Assembly: GCA_002497345.1 (NCBI GenBank)
Contig: DANS01000018.1
Span: 22,073-69,104, forward strand
Direction: 5' to 3'
From: Thermoproteus sp. UBA157
GTDB lineage: Archaea > Thermoproteota > Thermoprotei > Thermoproteales > Thermoproteaceae
DNA length: 47,032 nucleotides
A program made the position numbers and the translations under genes. Shown piece after piece: positions 7,669 through 15,621 of this stretch (positions are counted from its first letter, which is position 1; every line of letters starts with the position of its first letter). The notes beneath the pieces were generated by a model, which was not told the origin of the DNA, did not search any database, and was given only the letters and a program-made list of their open reading frames with translations.

Positions 7669-8966
7669 TGGGCGCGCTGCTTAACGTAGACTACGCAGAC
7701 GAGCTGACCAGGCTCAGAGTACAAGAGATAATCCGCTACATACAGAGGCTGGGATTGCCTATAAAGCTCAACAAGATTTCATATGAATACATTGCAGACT
7801 CATTTTACGCCCATTATCGTGTGCCCATACTTTCGCCGGCTCCCCGCAACGAGGACGAGGCTTTGTGGTACGTCTTCTTGAAATCGTACATCACCTCAGA
7901 CCTCTACCAAGAGATCAGCAAGCTGAGCAGGTACAACTACTCCATATCTAGGTCGGCCTCCGTGAAATTGCTGAGGGCCTTCAACAGCCTTATTTCGCGC
8001 ATAGAGCGCGGGACGGTTCAAGGCGTGAAAGAGGGCGACGAGAAAAACGTGCAGAGGCTGATGAACAACCAATCGCTGAGGCAAGAGATATCGAACTTGT
8101 TGAGATTTTACATGGGCAACGTGAGGAACCTAGACAAGATAAGGAGATCGATATCGAAGATATTGGGCGACGACGTGGGCAAGGAGGTGGCGGACCTCCT
8201 ATTCGACGTGGACATAGACCCCTACAGAGCCAGGCTGGCCAAAATACTTGAATCGTTGGTCAAGATCTTGAGCAAGGTCGATCCCTACGTTGAGGAGGGC
8301 GCCGTGTTTGAACGCGTCGGCGTGCCTTCGGGCATCAGAAGCATCAGAAGCTTCTCTGACCTCAAAAAGGTGACCAATTTAAGCAAGGCGATATATATGG
8401 CATCGCTGACCTTGTTCGCCTACAAGCTGGCCACTAAATCGCTCTCGGTAAAGGACGTCTCGCTGGATACCAGGGAGAAAATCTACATGCTCGTCGACAA
8501 GTCCGGCTCCATGTTCTATTCGGTCTACGACGGCTTCGCCATGGATATGACTCAGAAGATAACTTGGGCGACCGCCATGGCGGTGGCCCTTATGAGACAT
8601 AGCAGGAGGGTGATTCTGAGGTTCTTCGACCAAATGGTGTATCCGCCGTTGACTAATATAAGGGACGTCATAAAGGCTCTGTTGAGAGTATTGCCGCTGG
8701 GGGGAACCGACATAACGTCGGCGGTTCATACGGCCATTCTCGACTCCAAAAACGCAGGGCTGAGGAGCTACAAGCTGGTGATAATAACCGACGGAGAGGA
8801 CGATTTCGTGAACCCCGAGGTGTTGAGGCAGGCGAAGGCCGCCTTCAGAGACGTCAAGGCGTTACTCATAGGCGGATCCAATTCCGTGATAGAGTCCGAG
8901 ATCCCCACCATAAGGGTGGACTCCACCGATGTGGAATCTCTAAAGTATATTTTGAAAAATATATAA
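7668..8966 (+). CDS. VWA-domain protein, partner of the MoxR ATPase
   Basis: 432 aa. The N-terminal 260 residues are helical and charged, without recognised domain. The C-terminal part (about 265-432) is a von Willebrand A domain with the metal-ion-dependent adhesion site: DKSGSMFYS, the later Thr in GGTDITSA, and the Asp in IITDGEDDF. The layout resembles the ViaA/RavA or CoxE-type pairing. Translation is coupled to the MoxR gene by the overlapping TAATG. No signal peptide or TM helix, so the complex is presumably cytosolic. The client is unknown. Confidence 0.85.
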   Translation: MGALLNVDYADELTRLRVQEIIRYIQRLGLPIKLNKISYEYIADSFYAHYRVPILSPAPRNEDEALWYVFLKSYITSDLYQEISKLSRYNYSISRSASVKLLRAFNSLISRIERGTVQGVKEGDEKNVQRLMNNQSLRQEISNLLRFYMGNVRNLDKIRRSISKILGDDVGKEVADLLFDVDIDPYRARLAKILESLVKILSKVDPYVEEGAVFERVGVPSGIRSIRSFSDLKKVTNLSKAIYMASLTLFAYKLATKSLSVKDVSLDTREKIYMLVDKSGSMFYSVYDGFAMDMTQKITWATAMAVALMRHSRRVILRFFDQMVYPPLTNIRDVIKALLRVLPLGGTDITSAVHTAILDSKNAGLRSYKLVIITDGEDDFVNPEVLRQAKAAFRDVKALLIGGSNSVIESEIPTIRVDSTDVESLKYILKNI

Positions 8967-8990
8967 GAATAAATTCTATATAGAGAAATC

Positions 8991-9000
8991 TTTTAAATGT
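8991..9000 (+). promoter_or_regulatory. TATA-like box of the CBS gene at 9019
   Basis: CTTTTAAATG centred 23 bases before the ATG at 9019, directly after the VWA gene end and its short AT-rich spacer. Confidence 0.5.
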
Positions 9001-9018
9001 ACGGAGCATTGTAAGGTC

Positions 9019-9441
9019 ATGAAGGTAAAGGAAATATTGCGCAGACCCCCTGTCACCATACCTGTGACGGCAACAGTGGAACAAGCTGCCGAGACGATGG
9101 CCGATAACAAAGTGGGGCTTCTAGTTATTGTGGATCCGAGCAATCCCAAAAAGCCCTTAGGGGTAATAAGCGAGAGGGATATAATAAGAACCATAGCGAG
9201 TAAGGTCCCCTTGACTGTTACTGTAGATAAGGTAGGCACGATGGGCAACATCATCTGGATTGGGGAGGACGAGAGCGTGTATAGAGCTGCATATTTGATG
9301 AGGAAACATCATATAAGGCACTTGGTCGTTCTCGACCAAAAAGGGGAGCTACTAGGCGTGTTATCTATAAGGGATCTCATAGCCGAGGACAAGATAATAG
9401 AAAGCCTTTCAGCGGAAAGACGACCTGTTACGAAAGAATAA
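9019..9441 (+). CDS. Two-CBS-domain protein
   Basis: 140 aa consisting of a CBS pair (Bateman module) and little else: first repeat about residues 5-65 (LRRPPVTIPVTATVEQAAE ... LGVISERDIIRTIA), second about 70-132 (GEDESVYRAAYLMRKHHIR ... LGVLSIRDLIAED). Such stand-alone modules bind adenine nucleotides or similar ligands and regulate partner proteins; the partner is unknown. It has its own promoter and is followed 24 bases later by an exported protein gene. A second stand-alone CBS pair lies at 42529. Confidence 0.85.
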   Translation: MKVKEILRRPPVTIPVTATVEQAAETMADNKVGLLVIVDPSNPKKPLGVISERDIIRTIASKVPLTVTVDKVGTMGNIIWIGEDESVYRAAYLMRKHHIRHLVVLDQKGELLGVLSIRDLIAEDKIIESLSAERRPVTKE

Positions 9442-9465
9442 ATATAAGCTCGCTTTTCAAAGCTC

Positions 9466-10695
9466 ATGAACAAAAACGCGATCTTCCTGGCGGTCATAGC
9501 CGCTGTGGTGATAGTGGTGGCGTTGGTCCTCATAATGCAACGAACAACGCCTCAATTCCCCAAATCGTTGAACTTGTCGAGCATATCATATCCTAATGGA
9601 GTCTACATCTACGACGTATATGTAGGCAACTCCGTGATACCGTTGGTATACGCAGAGTACAACGGAAGCGCGTTGCTGGCGTCTAGCCAGAACGGGAGCA
9701 TCGCGTATTTGTTATTATCGGAAGGGAGAATAGCTGAGTTATACAAAACCAACAACAGCACGACCAGATTAGTCAGCTATCCAGACCCCTTTGGATTCGC
9801 TTGTACAAACTTCACGACCACGCAAATAATAGAGGGGATCCCCGTCACCGTGGCGAACCGCATATGTTCCGCCCAACAGTTCTCAGCGCCAATAAACTTC
9901 CCACAAGTTGTATCAGCCCTCTCGCAAACGCCGGCTCCGCCAGCTCTTACCTTCAAGGGCACTACGTCAACGCCGTTTGGGCAAGCCGCCGTCTACGCGA
10001 ACTCCACAACAATGCCGTATCTCTTCTATACTATAAACTTTACATATTACATATATATACTTGCCAATAAAGTAATATATAAATATACTATTTTAGTATC
10101 AATAGCCCAATATACATATAATGTAACTTACTTATTGAGAACAGTACAACCTCTCAATGACACATACTTAAGATTATTCGGAAACCTCTCACGCAATTTG
10201 CCCATAAAAAACATGGGCGGCCTCTCCTTAGTCAATGCGGCAGAAAGGCTGGGCATGGTGGTAGCCAGGGGACAGCCGACTATTTTAGCGTTCTTAGGAC
10301 TTAACGACATATCGTCGGCGCAGTTGCTGGTCCACAACTACACCTTGTTTAACGGAGTCGGCCTAATACTCTTGGATCCGCCGAGCCAGCCGCCGAAATA
10401 CGCCGAAGAGCTCAGATGTTTGTACTCGAGCCTTCAAAACAAGAGCTTGCTCATAGATATTTTGAGGGAATATTACAGAGGTTTGCTTAATAATGAGTCT
10501 AGTGCGTTATACAACGGAACTTGTTCAGCCCCTCTATCTGCAGAAAGTGCACTATTCGATTTGGCGCTTCAGAGTATCGGCATATCGCCGCAGAGCGCCT
10601 CATTGCCTGTGCTGATAATAGTATACCCCAACGGCACCTATACGGCAATAATGGGGTACTCCCCATCGGCGCTGAAGGCCGCTTTAGGTAAATGA
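9466..10695 (+). CDS. Membrane-anchored extracytoplasmic protein with a thioredoxin-like C-terminal domain lacking CXXC
   Basis: 409 aa. Residues 4-24 are a signal-anchor (IFLAVIAAVVIVVALVLIM). The rest faces outside: many N-x-S/T sequons and a beta-rich middle. The C-terminal about 140 residues have the layout of a DsbA/thioredoxin fold: strand TILAFLGL, strand GVGLILLDPP, helices, then SLPVLIIVYPNGTYTAIMGY, which fits the cis-Pro strand and final hairpin. Where CxxC should follow the first strand there is NDISSAQ, so redox activity is not expected. Bases 10020-10140 are strikingly AT-rich. The stop overlaps the next ATG (ATGA). Function unknown. Confidence 0.65.
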   Translation: MNKNAIFLAVIAAVVIVVALVLIMQRTTPQFPKSLNLSSISYPNGVYIYDVYVGNSVIPLVYAEYNGSALLASSQNGSIAYLLLSEGRIAELYKTNNSTTRLVSYPDPFGFACTNFTTTQIIEGIPVTVANRICSAQQFSAPINFPQVVSALSQTPAPPALTFKGTTSTPFGQAAVYANSTTMPYLFYTINFTYYIYILANKVIYKYTILVSIAQYTYNVTYLLRTVQPLNDTYLRLFGNLSRNLPIKNMGGLSLVNAAERLGMVVARGQPTILAFLGLNDISSAQLLVHNYTLFNGVGLILLDPPSQPPKYAEELRCLYSSLQNKSLLIDILREYYRGLLNNESSALYNGTCSAPLSAESALFDLALQSIGISPQSASLPVLIIVYPNGTYTAIMGYSPSALKAALGK

Positions 10696-11387
10696 AATGT
10701 AAAGCACTGGTGACGGACATAGACGGCACGTTGACGGTCTCAAGAGACACGTACGAGCTATCGCTCGAGGCCCTCTCGGCGCTTAGGGTTTTGAGAAACG
10801 CCGGCGTGAGGGTGGCGATCGCGACGGCAAACGGGCTCGATTACGCCATGTCTATATCGAGGTACATAGGAGTCAGCTCTGTGATAGCAGAAAATGGCTG
10901 TATAGTCCACGTAGATGGTGCGACCTACGAGCTTTGCCGAGAGATCCGGCGCGATGAGGTGATCAAGACAGCCCTATCTACCGGCTTGGTCAGAGAGAGC
11001 GAGCAGAATAGATGTAGGAAATACGATTTGGCGTTTCAGCCCTTGGTAAACGCCGAAGTGGCCGTTAAGGCGTTGAGATCGGCGCTTGGCGACGAGTTCA
11101 GCGTGACGTATAGCGGCTATGCAATACACGTGAGACCTAAAGGGTTCGATAAGGGCACGGGTCTGAGATTTTTATGTAATAAATGGAGAATATCGTGCGA
11201 GCTGGTAGCCGTGGTGGGCGACAGCGAAGTAGACGCGCCCATGTTAAGGCTCGGATGGGGCATAGCTGTCGGCAATGCCGATGAGGAGGCCAAAATGGCT
11301 GCGCGTATTACTGTCGAGGGTCCCAGCGGTCTCGGGTTCGCGGAAGCCGTCGAATTGGTCTTGAGCGGAATGGCTTGTTCCGACTAA
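10692..11387 (+). CDS. HAD-superfamily phosphatase, phosphoglycolate phosphatase-like
   Basis: 231 aa, cytoplasmic. HAD motif I is LVTDIDGTLT (nucleophile Asp and acid/base Asp at DID); motif II is AIATANG; the cap insertion spans about 80-150; motif III Lys is in RPKGFDKGTGL; motif IV VVGDSEVDAPMLR. This is the C2B-cap Cof/SPP-like type found in archaeal phosphoglycolate phosphatases (TA0175-like) and sucrose-phosphate phosphatases. Exact substrate not determinable. It overlaps the exported protein gene by ATGA, so the two are probably co-transcribed although functionally unrelated as far as can be seen. Confidence 0.82.
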   Translation: MKCKALVTDIDGTLTVSRDTYELSLEALSALRVLRNAGVRVAIATANGLDYAMSISRYIGVSSVIAENGCIVHVDGATYELCREIRRDEVIKTALSTGLVRESEQNRCRKYDLAFQPLVNAEVAVKALRSALGDEFSVTYSGYAIHVRPKGFDKGTGLRFLCNKWRISCELVAVVGDSEVDAPMLRLGWGIAVGNADEEAKMAARITVEGPSGLGFAEAVELVLSGMACSD

Positions 11388-11416
11388 ACATAAGCAATAT
11401 ATATAAAGATATCAAG

Positions 11417-12220
11417 ATGACTGTGAGTTTGGTTGAGGCTGGTATATTGAGCAGCAACTTCGCCCGATTAGCTCTGATGAACGCAGCTATAAGGCCCGAT
11501 CAGAGACTTGAAAGGCTCTACTCGATTCTGGCGGGGCTCGGATATTTCGTGAAGCGGGGGAATACTTACGTCAGGACGGGCAAGCTTCCCCCAGAGCGGG
11601 GGGATCCGATAGTCGCAAAGGTGATAGACGACTTGATAGTTCCATATCTGTTGGGCAAACCAACCGACTTGAAGCCCTCGCTCCTTCACTCGTTTACGTA
11701 CATTTTCCAGGGGGTAAGAATAAGGGTGGCCACAGAGCTCCTCCCGTGGGGAGGACTAACCCTGATAGCTGGATTTCTACCCTGTGGCTTCTCGTCAGAA
11801 CTATCTGCTCAAGCTGGCAGAGATTTGGTCATCAGCGACGAGCTACAAGACGTCTTGGACCTAGAAAGCGAGAGGCTCTCCTTATTGCCCATAATAACGT
11901 CTCCTGCCTCGTCCTATTTAGCTCCTGCCACCTTCATAGCGATTGAGCCTTCGACAGATTTCAAGTTCATTGCATCTAAGTATGGAAAATTCAATACAAC
12001 TATAATATGTCATAGAAATATCGAGTTTAGTAATATAAAGAAGATATCGGATGAAGTAATATATATTTATTTAAACGGAATTCTAGGCGAGCTCGCATCG
12101 CTCCTAAACGAGGCATTAGGCCTCGGCAAGACGCCGACTTGCGGCGATGTGTTGCGCGAAATGGGCGGTAAGGTGATCCACAACGACGAGGATCTCTGCG
12201 TTATAAGTTCTCAAGGATAG
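11417..12220 (+). CDS. Uncharacterised protein
   Basis: 267 aa if started at ATG 11417; the frame is open from 11375, but a TATA-like CAATATATATAAAG (11393-11406) favours 11417 or GTG 11423. N-terminal half is mixed alpha/beta with a winged-helix-like stretch (RLERLYSILAGLGYFVKRGN, followed by TYVRTGKL); no catalytic motif recognised. Near the C terminus bases about 11970-12075 are very AT-rich, then the sequence returns to GC-rich codons. The 3' end overlaps the convergent GTPase gene by 20 bases, so antisense transcription is likely there. Function unknown. Confidence 0.6.
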   Translation: MTVSLVEAGILSSNFARLALMNAAIRPDQRLERLYSILAGLGYFVKRGNTYVRTGKLPPERGDPIVAKVIDDLIVPYLLGKPTDLKPSLLHSFTYIFQGVRIRVATELLPWGGLTLIAGFLPCGFSSELSAQAGRDLVISDELQDVLDLESERLSLLPIITSPASSYLAPATFIAIEPSTDFKFIASKYGKFNTTIICHRNIEFSNIKKISDEVIYIYLNGILGELASLLNEALGLGKTPTCGDVLREMGGKVIHNDEDLCVISSQG

Positions 12221-12686
12221 GCCTTATCAACTCGTTTGGCGGATCCTTTATGGCCGATATGTAGTATACCTTGGCGGCTCCGACTGCGTACGCCATTTCG
12301 TCCCCCTCTATGAGCGTGCCCATCTCCTCAGCTAAATCCCTCTTGTTCCCCACCAATATGGCCTTTTTGAACGGCTTAAGGCCTGTGTCCAGAAGTGCGC
12401 TGTGTATATCAGCTATGGCCCTCAACGAGGCGGGGTCGGTCACGTCGTACATATAAACCATTAAGTCCACGTAGAAGGACCACATGTGGCTGAAGTTGAG
12501 GGCGACCTCCCTGGCAAGTTGTCCCGGCACATCTATTACGTCCATCTCGTAATCGCCATAGTAATATCTATATATGCCAGGCCTTAAAGTTACGCGCGGT
12601 CTTAAAGATAAACCCAGGAGCCTATATATATACGTAGTTTTGCCCACTCCGCCAACGCCGAGCACGGCCCATACTACTTTCTTCAC
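12201..12686 (-). CDS. Small Ras-like GTPase
   Basis: 161 aa, single G domain. G1 GVGGVGKTTYI (about 11-21), possible switch I Thr in RVTLRPGIYRYYYG, G3 IDVPGQ with the catalytic-type Gln present, G4 NKRDLAEE, G5 SAIKD. No CAAX box or N-terminal amphipathic helix, so membrane association would need a partner. GTG start overlaps the preceding 43-codon gene by GTGA. It is the last gene of an operon: GPT, 2-TM protein, coil protein, GTPase. Ras/Arf-like GTPases occur sporadically in crenarchaea with unknown roles; a link to membrane or envelope glycan assembly is inferred from context only. Confidence 0.85.
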   Translation of the reverse strand: MKKVVWAVLGVGGVGKTTYIYRLLGLSLRPRVTLRPGIYRYYYGDYEMDVIDVPGQLAREVALNFSHMWSFYVDLMVYMYDVTDPASLRAIADIHSALLDTGLKPFKKAILVGNKRDLAEEMGTLIEGDEMAYAVGAAKVYYISAIKDPPNELIRPILENL

Positions 12687-12814
12687 AAATCCTCAAGCAG
12701 TCGATCAACTAATAACTCTAACTCTTTAACTAGGCTCTCGATGCGTTTTATCTTCTCGTAGAGCGGCTCGCCCCGACCTACCAGAATAGAGGTTAATATC
12801 TCAACGTCCTTCAT
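12683..12814 (-). CDS. 43-aa coiled-coil protein encoded with the Ras-like GTPase
   Basis: A small frame, ATG at 12814 to TGA at 12683. It reads MKDVEILTSILVGRGEPLYE then a highly amphipathic helix (KIKRIESLVKELELLVDRLL) with heptad-like Leu/Ile spacing. It overlaps the 2-TM gene before it by 14 bases and the GTPase start by 4 (GTGA), so all are translationally coupled. Coupling, coding-like composition and charge pattern support a real gene. An adaptor or regulator of the GTPase is a reasonable guess; no family is recognised. Confidence 0.65.
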   Translation of the reverse strand: MKDVEILTSILVGRGEPLYEKIKRIESLVKELELLVDRLLEDL

Positions 12815-13019
12815 GCTTACAGTGGCTTTTCGCGATCGCTTTTCCGATGAGGTATACTGCATAGCCGTAAAGAAGTATTAATACTGCTGCCATAACATCG
12901 CCCACTGTTATGTAGGGCAACGGCCTCACTCTGAGGTATCCCAAGAAGAGTCCTCCCAAGTAGAGGTAGAGCAGTAAGAGGGCGAAGGAGAATAGAACCA
13001 ACGCAAATGCGCCCTTCAT
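12801..13019 (-). CDS. 72-aa membrane protein with two TM helices
   Basis: ATG at 13019. TM1 about residues 4-26 (LVLFSFALLLLYLYLGGLFL) and TM2 about 41-62 (VMAAVLILLYGYAVYLIGKA); short cytosolic-looking tail KSHCKHEGR with Cys and two His. Overlaps the GPT gene by 4 bases upstream and the coil gene by 14 bases downstream. Not recognised. Its position between a membrane glycosyl-1-phosphate transferase and a GTPase suggests it may be a membrane partner for one of them. Confidence 0.7.
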   Translation of the reverse strand: MKGAFALVLFSFALLLLYLYLGGLFLGYLRVRPLPYITVGDVMAAVLILLYGYAVYLIGKAIAKSHCKHEGR

Positions 13020-13936
13020 ATTATAACGGCCAATGCCGATGTAATTGCGGTGAGGTAGATAAGCGCTTTGAATATCTCATACTCGCCCATCGGTCTATCG
13101 CCGACAAGAAGACGTGTTAAGCTAAGCACGTTGGAATCGCAGTTCTGCCGAACTTTCCCGTCGACTAGCACGGTCGGCCTTGCTATTTTGTTCCGCCCCC
13201 TTATTCCGCCTGCGGAAAAGACGATGAGTATCCCGTTGACGATATACGGCATCGAGGCGAAGACGAGCGGGGCCACCATGTCGTATACGGCAGCCAGAGT
13301 GGCTATCTCAGCGCCTAGGAAGTAGCTGCCGACGTTTCCGTTAAAAGCCTTAGCCGGATAGCGGTTGTATATGAAAAGAGCCATGGAAGCCGCTATATGG
13401 ACCGAGAAGGCGTAAGCGGCCTCGATATTTCCTCTGAGAAGAGCGTTTATTGTCAAAGAGGTCGCGATTATCGCGTTAGAAAGAGGCAAGAAGCCGTTTA
13501 CAGGGTCCAACATGTTATATGCGTTGGTCATTACCGGAATCGCCAACACGGCGAGCCATGAGGGGCTGTAGAAGGTGCCCATAAAGGGCAACGTCATGCG
13601 CAACCTGATTGCGAAGTAAAGCCCCACGGCGACAAACAAGGAAACCGCGACTCTCACTATTTCGTTTACGTCAGTTATGTCGTCCAACAGCCCGATCAAT
13701 CCTACGATTAATACGGCGGCGACCACATACCATAGTTCGCCGTCTGTCAGCGATAGAAGCGACATGCCGAAGAGCCCGGCAATCATGGCTATCAACCCCC
13801 CCGCCTTTGGCACATCGCGTCTTCCTTTATATACGTCGACGGATATTATCCCTCTTCTTCTCAGATACGTAAGCCACAGAGGCCCGATCGCTACCCCCAA
13901 GAGAAACGCTGCTGGTGCCGCCACGAGTTGTAGCAT
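13016..13936 (-). CDS. Polyprenyl/dolichyl-phosphate sugar-1-phosphate transferase (MraY/WecA/GPT family)
   Basis: 306 aa, about ten TM helices. It should transfer a sugar phosphate (typically GlcNAc-1-P from UDP-GlcNAc) to dolichyl phosphate, the first step of N-glycan lipid carrier loading. Family marks: DVPKAGGLIAMIAG after TM1, LLDDITDVNE (Mg-binding DD), NAYNMLDPVNGF, and YPAKAFNGNVGSYFLGA. In the last motif the usual Gly-Asp is Gly-Asn. An own promoter is visible (TTTATAATTC on the minus strand, 13958-13967) over the stop of deoxyhypusine synthase. First gene of the GTPase operon. Confidence 0.85.
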   Translation of the reverse strand: MLQLVAAPAAFLLGVAIGPLWLTYLRRRGIISVDVYKGRRDVPKAGGLIAMIAGLFGMSLLSLTDGELWYVVAAVLIVGLIGLLDDITDVNEIVRVAVSLFVAVGLYFAIRLRMTLPFMGTFYSPSWLAVLAIPVMTNAYNMLDPVNGFLPLSNAIIATSLTINALLRGNIEAAYAFSVHIAASMALFIYNRYPAKAFNGNVGSYFLGAEIATLAAVYDMVAPLVFASMPYIVNGILIVFSAGGIRGRNKIARPTVLVDGKVRQNCDSNVLSLTRLLVGDRPMGEYEIFKALIYLTAITSALAVII

Positions 13937-13958
13937 GAGGAGGAAAAAAGCGGTCGAA

Positions 13959-14846
13959 TTATAAATAACCCAGAAGCACTGGAAGCACTAACGTAGCATC
14001 GGCCATTATGTGCACAGACTTGGCGTTGCGCTTGACCTTGCCCCAACTGATCGCTTCCCGAGGCCTCGCGCCGCTGAGGGAGCCATCGTATTCGGTAGCG
14101 GTAGTCACGTAGACCACGTAGTCCAACCCGCCCTTGAACTGGGCCCACCATATTACGTGGTGTTTAGAGATCCCTCCTCCCACTATGAGCGCGGCCAGGC
14201 TACGCGCTGAGCTAACAATATCTCTCAACTCCTCCTCGTCTTTGAGCACATCGATGGTTATCCGTCTACCGCCCCTCTTGGTTCTCTGCACGTCGTTGTA
14301 GGTGAGTATAGCCGTGCCAACTGCCCCATCTACTATACCCGGTACGAAAACCCTAACCCCTGACCTCGCGGCAGCTCCGAGTATTGACGATTCGGGCATA
14401 AGTTTGCCGAAGTGCTCGGCCAGCTCGAATGTGGCGACTCTGTCCTTATCCAACAAGTCCAGCGCCTTGAACACAAAGCGCTCAACATAAGGCCCGTACT
14501 CCTCTCTCTTTAACACCAAATTGCCCAATCTGTGGTAGCCCCTCTCGGCTAAATCTGCGTCGTCTAGGTCGAAAGATGCCGGCGAGTATTTAGCCCCCTC
14601 CGCCTTAGCTATATCGTGATCCAAGGCGCCCGCCGTTGTCACGACGACGTTGAAGAGCTTTCTGCGCAACGCCTCGGCGATTATCTCGCGAAGCCCGGTG
14701 GCGACCAAGTTGGCCGTGAACGAAAAGAAGCGCAAATCCGCGTTCTCGACAGCTTCCTTCAAGACGTCTGCGGCCTCGGCGATATGAAGTGCTTGGAACC
14801 CGCCGATTTTTCTATATATTTCTACTATTTCTTTTATTTCTTTCAT
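13959..14846 (-). CDS. dys: Deoxyhypusine synthase
   Basis: 295 aa, cytoplasmic. It moves the aminobutyl group of spermidine to a lysine of archaeal IF5A, NAD-dependent. Recognised from SFTANLVATGLREII near the N terminus, TTAGALDHDIA, the central FVPGIVDGAVG, the C-terminal VGGGISKHHVIWWAQFKGGL, YVTTATEYDGSLSGARPREA and WGKVK, where the conserved active-site Lys is expected. Start ATG 14846 overlaps the stop of the methyltransferase (ATGA), so the two are co-transcribed. The first codons are AT-rich. Confidence 0.95.
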   Translation of the reverse strand: MKEIKEIVEIYRKIGGFQALHIAEAADVLKEAVENADLRFFSFTANLVATGLREIIAEALRRKLFNVVVTTAGALDHDIAKAEGAKYSPASFDLDDADLAERGYHRLGNLVLKREEYGPYVERFVFKALDLLDKDRVATFELAEHFGKLMPESSILGAAARSGVRVFVPGIVDGAVGTAILTYNDVQRTKRGGRRITIDVLKDEEELRDIVSSARSLAALIVGGGISKHHVIWWAQFKGGLDYVVYVTTATEYDGSLSGARPREAISWGKVKRNAKSVHIMADATLVLPVLLGYL

Positions 14847-15574
14847 CTAATCACCTTTATTTCCTCAACAAGGCCAGCTTCCATCAACTTCTTTAGCGCA
14901 TTCCTTACTTCCCTCGGGGTTACGTTCAGCTTAATCGATATATCCTCTATTGAGTTATTGCCGTCTACCAGCGATAAGACTTGCCTCATAAACGGATCCT
15001 CCACAGAGGCGCCCTTGCCCGAGGCTATTGGGATCTCCTTGCCAGGTATCTTGTATAAGTAGATCTTATGGGAACGCCACTCCTCGTAGACCTCCTCTAC
15101 TATCACAGGCCTCCAGCCCGAAACCTCGAAATCGTGGCTCACCACCCTAGTGCCCGGCCTAAGCTCCTTTTCGAGCTTCGGCCTCAAGCGCTCGTTAACC
15201 GAAGTGAGGAGATACATAGTGACGACGTCGGCATCGGATATGTCGGCATCGAAGAAGTTGGTGTTGATTATGCGAGCTCTGCCATCAAGACCTAGATCTC
15301 TTATCTTGGCCATGCTCTGCTCGTACAGATCCTTGCGTATTTCTATGCCGTATGCATATGCGCCGAATTCCTTCGCAGCCATGATCACAATGCGGCCGTC
15401 ACCGCTTCCTAGATCATATAGGACCTCGCCGGGCCTCACCCTGGCCAGCTGGAGCATGCGCCTCACTACGACCTCAGGCGTCGGCACGAACGGGACATCG
15501 TAGTACATAGGGGTCAGGTCAGTATCCCCATATAAATTTACCAGAGGGAGGTCCCAGGGATATGCGTGGACCAT
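14843..15574 (-). CDS. SAM-dependent methyltransferase with C-terminal winged helix
   Basis: 243 aa. Start set at ATG 15574 because a TATA-like element lies 20-30 bases upstream (15593-15603); the frame is open further up but into the divergent promoter. Motif I VLYDLGSGDGRIVIMAAKEF is a classic class I SAM site; GIEIRKDL is motif II, and DADVVTMYLLTSVNE follows at motif IV. Residues about 185-243 form a small HTH (SIEDISIKLNVTPREVRNAL). DOT1-like or protein/RNA methyltransferases have a similar core; substrate unknown. Operon with deoxyhypusine synthase suggests a translation-linked role, as inference. Confidence 0.8.
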   Translation of the reverse strand: MVHAYPWDLPLVNLYGDTDLTPMYYDVPFVPTPEVVVRRMLQLARVRPGEVLYDLGSGDGRIVIMAAKEFGAYAYGIEIRKDLYEQSMAKIRDLGLDGRARIINTNFFDADISDADVVTMYLLTSVNERLRPKLEKELRPGTRVVSHDFEVSGWRPVIVEEVYEEWRSHKIYLYKIPGKEIPIASGKGASVEDPFMRQVLSLVDGNNSIEDISIKLNVTPREVRNALKKLMEAGLVEEIKVIR

Positions 15575-15592
15575 GAGGTCGCTAAAGGCGAA

Positions 15593-15603
15593 ATTTTTTA
15601 TAT
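15593..15603. promoter_or_regulatory. Single TATA-like box between divergent methyltransferase and S15 genes
   Basis: TTTTTTATATC is the only AT block in the 47 bases between the start codons at 15574 (minus) and 15622 (plus), and is about 19-29 bases from each. Both leaderless genes seem to use the same element in opposite directions. Confidence 0.55.
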
Positions 15604-15621
15604 CAAGGCCATCCAAGGGCC

